Position numbers and translations under genes: made by a program. Shown piece by piece: positions 1-3,713 of a stretch of DNA of 9,356 bases. Under the pieces are notes generated by a model. It was given only the letters and a program-made list of their open reading frames with translations. It did no database searches and was not told where the DNA came from. Source of the DNA: Coprococcus sp. (GTDB lineage: Bacteria; Bacillota; Clostridia; Lachnospirales; Lachnospiraceae); contig JAEDHX010000073.1 of NCBI GenBank assembly GCA_016296785.1, positions 1-9,356 on the forward strand, read 5' to 3'. The stretch's first letter is position 1; the number at the start of each line of letters is the position of its first letter.

Positions 1-23
1 GGACGTCTGCGGACTATGCCTAA

Positions 24-54
24 GGGAGTTGGATGCGTCCGGCTTCCTTTTTTT
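24..54 (+). terminator. Probable rho-independent terminator
   Basis: GGGAGTTGG (24-32) can pair with CCGGCTTCC (39-47) as a 9-bp stem with three G-U pairs and a 6-base loop. A run of seven T (48-54) follows directly. It lies just after a TAA at 21-23 in the frame entering from the left edge, which fits the end of an upstream gene outside the window. Confidence 0.55.
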
Positions 55-65
55 AATGCTTTGAC

Positions 66-102
66 TAAAGGTACACACAAGAACAACCTGTGTGTACTTT
101 TA
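66..102. terminator. Hairpin, possibly a bidirectional terminator
   Basis: GTACACACA (71-79) and TGTGTGTAC (89-97) form a perfect 9-bp stem with a 9-base loop. Flanking TAAAG and TTTTA extend it to about 14 bp, including one G-U pair. The T-rich right flank suits termination on plus, and the A-rich left flank gives a weaker T tract on minus. A role as a terminator is inferred; only the hairpin itself is seen. Confidence 0.4.
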
Positions 103-282
103 CTTTACCTGTATCATACCCCTCTCCCGTCCATTTTCAGTTCGCCCACCTACCTTCAAATGAGCCGTGATACATCCGCACTGAGGTTTCAGATGCACCG
201 GCAGCTACTGTTTCCAACTTGAGCTGTTTTGCATCATACCCACCACTTCCTGATGCTTGTCGGAATGGGTCGGTAGGGAATG

Positions 283-324
283 CCCCAAGTGGTAGGGATG
301 CTACTTGGGGTGTTTTGTTTGTTG
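283..324 (+). terminator. Probable rho-independent terminator
   Basis: CCCCAAGTGG (283-292) pairs with CTACTTGGGG (301-310) in a 10-bp stem with one G-U pair and an 8-base loop. The T-rich stretch TGTTTTGTTTGTT follows. The orientation suits plus-strand transcription ending just before the promoter at 322-350, which would insulate that promoter from upstream reading. Confidence 0.55.
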
Positions 325-350
325 TAGCCAAGTTTAGCAGATGATATAAT
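322..350 (+). promoter_or_regulatory. Extended -10 promoter
   Basis: A perfect TATAAT (345-350) is preceded by TG one base upstream (TGATATAAT, extended -10). Exactly 17 bp upstream is a weak -35, TTGTAG (322-327). Transcription would start near 357 and read through the acetyltransferase remnant into the DUF3795-type gene. The lipoprotein promoter at 1163-1191 has the same TGATATAAT core. Confidence 0.65.
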
Positions 351-352
351 AG

Positions 353-529
353 GGACATGAGTGCAAGGGTTATGCAAAGAAATTAATGACAATGATACTT
401 GAAGATGCTACAGCACAAGATGTCAGCGTTATTGAATTAAAATCAACAGAGGATGGATATTTGCTTTATAAATCTGTTGGTTTTGAGGATGTTGTCAAGT
501 ATCATAATATGAAAATTGTGCTTCAATGA
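353..529 (+). pseudogene. GNAT-family acetyltransferase, 5'-truncated remnant
   Basis: Reading from 353 after an in-frame TAG (350-352) gives KGYAKKLM, then an alpha-helical stretch, then LYKSVGFEDV and a closing strand KIVLQ before TGA 527-529. KGYAKKLM matches the acetyl-CoA pyrophosphate-binding turn (R/Q-x-x-G-x-G/A motif) of GNAT enzymes, and Y-K-S-V-G-F is their usual motif B ending. Only ~55 residues remain of a domain usually ~140-150 long, so the N-terminal half and acceptor site are gone. The first ATG in frame (386) has no ribosome site. Homology appears to begin around 360, right after the promoter -10 box, which suggests a deletion or rearrangement joint. The remnant is almost certainly non-functional as an enzyme. 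Confidence 0.6.
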
Positions 530-547
530 TTGTTGTGGAGGTGTCAC

Positions 548-925
548 ATGGAAGAAAAAATTACCTTATGTGGAGATAATTGCATAGAGTGTCCCAGATA
601 CAATGCGCATAGTGAGGAAGAACTTCAGAATGTGGCAGAGTTATGGTATCGGGTAGGCTGGCGAGACTGCGTTGTATCCAACGAAGAAATTAGATGTGAA
701 GGCTGTTCTTCACATAAACAGTGTACATATCATTTGGTAGAATGCACAAAGGAGCATAATGTAGATAAATGCAATCAGTGTGCGGAATTTCCATGTGAGA
801 AGATTAGTAGTATGTTGGAGCGTTCTAAGGAATATCAGAAACGATGTAAAGAGGTCTGTTCGGGTGCAGAGTACGATATGCTGGAGAAAGCATTTTTTGA
901 TAAGGAAAACAATTTGAGGAAGTAG
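548..925 (+). CDS. DUF3795-type cysteine-rich protein
   Basis: This is a 125-residue soluble protein rich in cysteine. It opens with C-G-D-N-C-I-E-C-P-R-Y (residues 8-18), has a central C-E-G-C then C-T-Y-H cluster, and later C-N-Q-C-A-E-F-P-C. Paired Cys motifs at the front and a C-x-x-C-x3-P-C near the end are typical of the DUF3795 family, whose members are small (about 100-130 aa), probably bind metal, and have no established function. The start at 548 is chosen over an in-frame ATG at 530 because GGAGGTG (537-543) sits 6 bases before it. It begins 18 bases after the acetyltransferase remnant and would share the promoter at 322-350. Metal binding is inferred from the cysteines only. Confidence 0.7.
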   Translation: MEEKITLCGDNCIECPRYNAHSEEELQNVAELWYRVGWRDCVVSNEEIRCEGCSSHKQCTYHLVECTKEHNVDKCNQCAEFPCEKISSMLERSKEYQKRCKEVCSGAEYDMLEKAFFDKENNLRK

Positions 926-1073
926 AGAGAATAATATCGAAGCTATTTATGTAAGACATGATGATGGTGCCGGTGAGGAATTTGAGGCCGAACTTATTTT
1001 GATAGATCTAAAGGATAATGTAAAAGAGGACGACAATGTAAAGATAGCAGAGTTTTGTTCGGTATTGGTATGA
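918..1073 (+). pseudogene. Headless coding fragment, unknown family
   Basis: After a TGA at 915-917 this frame stays open to TGA 1071-1073 and reads as a plausible acidic protein tail, with IEAIYVRHDDGAGEEFEAEL followed by ILIDLKDNVKEDDNVKIAEF. There is no ATG, GTG or TTG with a ribosome site at its front, and it overlaps the end of the DUF3795-type gene in another frame. It is best explained as the 3' remnant of a lost gene. I do not recognise the family. The stop is followed one base later by the left arm of the long inverted repeat. Confidence 0.35.
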
Positions 1074-1074
1074 A

Positions 1075-1160
1075 ACTCGCAATGGGGACAGGTCCCGTGG
1101 CTAAAATCCGAAGTTCGTACGGTATATTTTTTAGCCACGGGACCTGTCCCCATTGCGAGT
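1075..1160. repeat. Perfect 32-bp-arm inverted repeat (REP/MITE-like hairpin)
   Basis: Bases 1075-1106 and 1129-1160 are exact reverse complements over 32 bp with a 22-bp spacer. Each arm includes GGGGACAGGTCCC, itself nearly palindromic. From memory, GGGGACAGGTCCC-type palindromes recur as dispersed repeats in many Firmicutes genomes; this needs a genome search to confirm here. No transposase is nearby and no clear target duplication is visible. The repeat sits between the stop of a coding fragment (1073) and the -35 box of the lipoprotein promoter (1163). In RNA it would fold into a very stable stem that could block transcription or protect a 3' end, although no T run follows. Confidence 0.8.
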
Positions 1161-1162
1161 AA

Positions 1163-1191
1163 TTGATTTGAATTAAGACGTGTGATATAAT
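1163..1191 (+). promoter_or_regulatory. Promoter of the lipoprotein gene
   Basis: TTGATT (1163-1168) and a perfect TATAAT (1186-1191) are separated by 17 bp, with TG one base before the -10 (extended -10). Transcription would begin near 1198, about 38 bases before the lipoprotein ATG. The promoter begins only two bases after the long inverted repeat. Confidence 0.7.
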
Positions 1192-1235
1192 CGGAATAGG
1201 TAAAGGCAAGCAGCAAAGCTGAGGGGAGTTAATAA

Positions 1236-2051
1236 ATGAAACATAATTCAATAAGCAAAAGGGTAATTAAATGGATATGTTGTGTGTGGCTAATAATGCT
1301 GTTGTTTACCGGTTGTTCTTTTTCGGAATATGATAAGAGTAATAAAGAGGCACAAAAAGAGGCTAAGAAAATTGAGGAAAGATATTCATCAGAGTGTGAA
1401 CAGGCGATACGAGATGCGTTCGGTGATGATATAAAGATTAAAGATATTGAATGTGAGATAGATACATTTCTTGATGCAACTTTTTCTCTTCCTTCTATTG
1501 CCAAAGCATCGGACATTCTAAAGGTTGATTTTAAGAAGGATGGCAAATCCTTTATCGCCTTCTATAATATTGTATCCAAAGAAATTAAAAGTGATTATAA
1601 TACAGAATTAATAAAGCAAGATATTGAGAGATATTTTAGCAAATATGTAAAGATTGATTTCTTTATGCTTATGAATTCTTCATTTGAGGATGCCTCATTT
1701 GGTGTAAATGAGATATCTTTGGATACTTTAAATAAAGAATCGGGCTTGATATTTGTTCTATATACGAATGATGATATTATGCTTATTCCAACGAGTGTGC
1801 TTGAGGAGATTAATTCAAAAATGAGTACTTACTGGCAGTTTAAGATTGTTCAGACGAAGGAGAGTGCAAGTTATCCAAATGTTACTAATATCAGCCTTTG
1901 CTACGAGGATGTTCCGGTTAAGTGTGATAATGAAGGAAATGCACAAAATGCCTTTGAGATATTGGGTATTATAAAGACTGTCAATATATTTGATGGTTAT
2001 GTAAATATTCTGGATAAGAATAATGGGAGGGTATATAGTACACCCCATTAA
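1236..2051 (+). CDS. Putative lipoprotein of unknown function
   Basis: This is a 271-residue protein with a classic export signal: a charged start (MKHNSISKRVIK), a hydrophobic core (residues 13-24) and a lipobox-like FTG before Cys27. That Cys is predicted to be lipidated after cleavage, anchoring the mature protein to the outer face of the membrane. The residue at -3 is Phe rather than the usual Leu, so lipidation is likely but not certain. Residues ~30-55 are Lys/Glu-rich and probably helical. The rest is a mixed alpha/beta domain with no motif I recognise. The ATG is preceded by GGGGAG (1223-1228) at 7 bases, and a dedicated promoter lies at 1163-1191. It ends 125 bp before atpB, but a weak terminator and a separate atp promoter argue that it is not part of the operon. 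Confidence 0.75.
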   Translation: MKHNSISKRVIKWICCVWLIMLLFTGCSFSEYDKSNKEAQKEAKKIEERYSSECEQAIRDAFGDDIKIKDIECEIDTFLDATFSLPSIAKASDILKVDFKKDGKSFIAFYNIVSKEIKSDYNTELIKQDIERYFSKYVKIDFFMLMNSSFEDASFGVNEISLDTLNKESGLIFVLYTNDDIMLIPTSVLEEINSKMSTYWQFKIVQTKESASYPNVTNISLCYEDVPVKCDNEGNAQNAFEILGIIKTVNIFDGYVNILDKNNGRVYSTPH

Positions 2052-2086
2052 ATACAACTTCCTATATGTCATAATTGTATTTTTTT
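2050..2086 (+). terminator. Weak AT-rich terminator candidate after the lipoprotein gene
   Basis: AAATACAA (2050-2057, overlapping the TAA stop) pairs perfectly with TTGTATTT (2075-2082) around a 17-base loop, and more T residues follow to 2086. The stem has only two G-C pairs, so it is weak and some read-through into atpB is possible. Confidence 0.35.
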
Positions 2087-2126
2087 AAGTACATGACAAA
2101 TGCAATTTACAATACGAAAAAAAAGG

Positions 2127-2155
2127 TTTACACTCACATTAGTATTAAATATTTA
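2127..2155 (+). promoter_or_regulatory. Candidate promoter of the atp operon
   Basis: TTTACA (2127-2132) matches the -35 consensus at five of six positions, and an A8 tract (2117-2124) just upstream resembles an UP element. With a 17-bp spacer the -10 would be TATTTA (2150-2155), a modest match. Transcription would start about 15 bases before the atpB TTG codon, giving a short leader. The surrounding 2052-2176 gap is otherwise AT-rich with no gene. Confidence 0.45.
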
Positions 2156-2176
2156 TAAAAAGAGGGAGATGGTTTT

Positions 2177-2866
2177 TTGGAAGATTTGGCAAAAGACCTG
2201 GTGGAAGAGCTTAACTGTGAAACGGTATTTACCATACCGATTTTTGGTGGTATTGAAGTATCGGAATCAGTTGTAGTTACATGGATTATTATGGCTGTTT
2301 TGGTTCTTGTGGCAATTATTCTGACACGAAACATGAGAATAGACCATATTAGTAAACGTCAGGCAATCGCAGAGCTGATTGTAACTAAGCTTACAGGCAT
2401 GGTTGAGAATATGATAGGACCAAAGGGTAGGTCGTATGTGCCTTATTTGACAACAGTGCTTCTGTATATAGGTGTGTCAAATATAATCGGACTATTTGGA
2501 TTCAAGTCTCCGACAAAGGACTTGAATGTCACGATAGCACTTTCGATAATGAGCATTGTTTTAGTTGAGGCGGCGGGAATATACCACTTAGGTGTTAAAA
2601 AGTGGCTTCATAAATTTGTTGAGCCGGTCGCAGTTGTAACGCCTATTAATATATTAGAGGTGTTTACAAGGCCGCTTTCGCTTTGTATGCGTCTTTTTGG
2701 TAATGTGTTAGGTGCATTCGTTATAATGGAGCTTATAAAGAAGGTTGTGCCTCTTGTATTGCCTGCCGTATTTAGTATGTATTTTGACTTGTTTGACGGT
2801 TTGCTTCAGGCATACGTATTTGTCTTTTTGACATCGTTATATATAAGTGAAGAAATAGAAGCATAG
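2177..2866 (+). CDS. atpB: F1Fo ATP synthase subunit a
   Basis: Subunit a is the Fo membrane stator protein that provides the two half-channels carrying ions to and from the c-ring. The 229 residues form about five membrane helices (roughly 31-50, 88-107, 116-138, 170-197 and 205-224). The essential arginine is R172 in L-S-L-C-M-R-L-F-G-N, equivalent to E. coli R210. Gln211 in L-L-Q-A-Y-V-F matches E. coli Q252. The P-T-K-D-L-N motif (112-117) is also typical. The length is normal for Firmicutes (~220-240). The start is TTG at 2177, supported by GGGAG (2164-2168) 8 bases upstream. It is the first gene of the operon; the small upstream gene atpI found in many bacteria is absent here. Confidence 0.95.
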   Translation: MEDLAKDLVEELNCETVFTIPIFGGIEVSESVVVTWIIMAVLVLVAIILTRNMRIDHISKRQAIAELIVTKLTGMVENMIGPKGRSYVPYLTTVLLYIGVSNIIGLFGFKSPTKDLNVTIALSIMSIVLVEAAGIYHLGVKKWLHKFVEPVAVVTPINILEVFTRPLSLCMRLFGNVLGAFVIMELIKKVVPLVLPAVFSMYFDLFDGLLQAYVFVFLTSLYISEEIEA

Positions 2867-2875
2867 TATACAAAA

Positions 2876-2943
2876 TAAACAAAGATGCCAAATTAACAGA
2901 GATACTGATTTTACAAAGATACTAAGTAAACAAAGATATCAAA
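2876..2943 (+). repeat. Four tandem 17-bp direct repeats in the atpB-atpE gap
   Basis: Four units with an exact 17-bp period start at 2876, 2893, 2910 and 2927. They read TAAACAAAGATGCCAAA, TTAACAGAGATACTGAT, TTTACAAAGATACTAAG and TAAACAAAGATATCAAA. The shared core is ACAAAGATAC with an A-rich edge. They occupy most of the 113-bp gap between atpB and atpE and end 22 bases before the atpE ribosome site. The period is not a multiple of three and no reading frame uses them. A post-transcriptional role in c-subunit expression is an inference. Confidence 0.8.
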
Positions 2944-2979
2944 AGAATAATCATATTTAATTAAAAGGAGAAAATTATT

Positions 2980-3204
2980 ATGAGTACATTAATAGCAATT
3001 GGAGCAGGAATCGCAGTATTAACAGCAATTGGTGCCGGTATTGGTATAGGTATAGCAACAGCTAAGGCAACTGAGGCTATTGCAAGACAGCCGGAGGCTG
3101 AGGGTAAGATTAATAAGACACTTATTCTTGGTTGTGCACTTGCAGAGGCAACAGCAATCTATGGATTTGTTATTGCCCTTCTGATTATCCTTATACTGAA
3201 ATAA
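2980..3204 (+). CDS. atpE: F1Fo ATP synthase subunit c (proteolipid)
   Basis: Subunit c forms the rotating membrane ring; each copy carries one ion on a buried carboxylate. The 74-residue hairpin has helix 1 (about 4-31) with a G-x-G-x-G-x-G packing motif at G18/20/22/24, the conserved polar loop A-R-Q-P-E (35-39), and helix 2 (about 47-73) with the ion-binding Glu56 in L-A-E-A-T-A-I-Y. By eye alignment with Na+-type rings (Ilyobacter/Propionigenium), the signature Gln of helix 1 is I23 and the Ser after the Glu is A57, so proton coupling is favoured. T58 and Y61 of the Na+ signature are kept. AAGGAG (2965-2970) lies 9 bases before the ATG, and a tandem repeat array lies just upstream. Length is typical. 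Confidence 0.95.
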   Translation: MSTLIAIGAGIAVLTAIGAGIGIGIATAKATEAIARQPEAEGKINKTLILGCALAEATAIYGFVIALLIILILK

Positions 3205-3227
3205 CAAAAGAAAGGCGTGGTGGCATC

Positions 3228-3713
3228 ATGCTTCGTATTGATTGGAATTTACTTTTTACAATTATAAATTTGCTTTTGCTTTTTGTATTAATGCGTATAT
3301 TCCTGTTTAAACCGGTACAGAAGATTATTGCGGCAAGACAGGAGGAGGCTGACAGGAGATTTAAGGAAGCTGATGAGAGTAAACAGGAAGCAGAAGAATT
3401 AAAGCAGCAGTATGAGGCTTCTCTTGCAAATGCTGAGGAAGAGAAGAAGCAGGTTTTGCTTGAGGCTAGAAAGTCTGCTGATGCTGAATATAAGAGAATA
3501 GTTTCTGCAGCTGAAAGTGCAGCTAGTAAGGTTAAATCGGATGCTGCCAGAGAAGCTGAGAATCAAAAGGCTCAGATTCTTAAGAAAGCAGAAAAAGAGA
3601 TTACTGATATGGTTGTTGATGCAACTATTAAGGTAGTGGCAGAGAAAAAGGGTGCAGCAGTAGATAGTGCACTATATGATAAATTTTTAGATAAAGCAGG
3701 TGATGAATCGTGA
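3228..3713 (+). CDS. atpF: F1Fo ATP synthase subunit b
   Basis: Subunit b is the peripheral stalk that holds the F1 head against the membrane stator. The 161 residues have one N-terminal membrane helix (about 5-27), the usual F-L-F-K-P-V turn, then a long Glu/Lys/Ala-rich helix (about 35-145) with heptad-like spacing that dimerises, and a short tail that binds delta. The frame is open from 3132, but those extra codons overlap atpE and encode no b-like sequence. ATG 3228 opens directly into the membrane helix, with weak AAAGG (3211-3215) or GGTGG (3219-3223) as ribosome site. Its TGA (3711-3713) overlaps the GTG of the next gene as GTGA, so the two are probably translationally coupled. Confidence 0.93.
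   Translation: MLRIDWNLLFTIINLLLLFVLMRIFLFKPVQKIIAARQEEADRRFKEADESKQEAEELKQQYEASLANAEEEKKQVLLEARKSADAEYKRIVSAAESAASKVKSDAAREAENQKAQILKKAEKEITDMVVDATIKVVAEKKGAAVDSALYDKFLDKAGDES

Larger units (their letters stand above)
1..352. other. Intergenic / degraded region without a confident gene
   Basis: No confident gene is seen in these ~350 bases. In the plus strand a frame entering from the left edge reads TSADYA and stops at TAA 21-23, just before a terminator-like hairpin. It could be the last codons of an upstream gene, but six residues identify nothing. The rest holds two further hairpins and, at its right end, a strong promoter. On the minus strand an open frame (137-358) has a protein-like tail, described separately. 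The region looks like the edge of an accessory or decayed segment. Confidence 0.5.
137..358 (-). other. Minus-strand open frame with a protein-like C-terminal half, not recognised
   Basis: This is a 73-codon open frame whose last ~40 residues look like a real protein tail, including LKLETVAAGASETSVRMYHG and ending in GRWAN. I do not recognise a family. The N-terminal part is doubtful. No ribosome site precedes the ATG at 358, and the frame runs through a terminator-type hairpin (283-310) and a plus-strand promoter (322-350). It may be the 3' remnant of a gene whose front was lost, or a chance frame. No function is proposed. Confidence 0.2.

Noticed and set aside
530..547. Earlier ATG (530) for the DUF3795-type gene
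   Set aside because: The ribosome site GGAGGTG at 537-543 lies after it and is placed correctly for ATG 548.
947..1546. Minus-strand open frames opposite the inverted repeat and the lipoprotein gene
   Set aside because: They have no ribosome sites or family features and lie opposite a gene with a promoter, ribosome site and signal peptide, or read through the palindrome.
2067..2098. TGTCAT / ATGACA inverted pair upstream of atpB as an operator
   Set aside because: The arms are only 6 bp and 20 bases apart in AT-rich DNA, so they are easily due to chance.
2876..2943. The tandem repeats as a CRISPR array
   Set aside because: The units are 17 bp and directly adjacent with no variable spacers, and no cas genes are present.
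3132..3227. Upstream extension of atpF
   Set aside because: The extra codons overlap atpE in another frame, are Cys-rich and unlike any b subunit, and ATG 3228 starts directly at the membrane helix.
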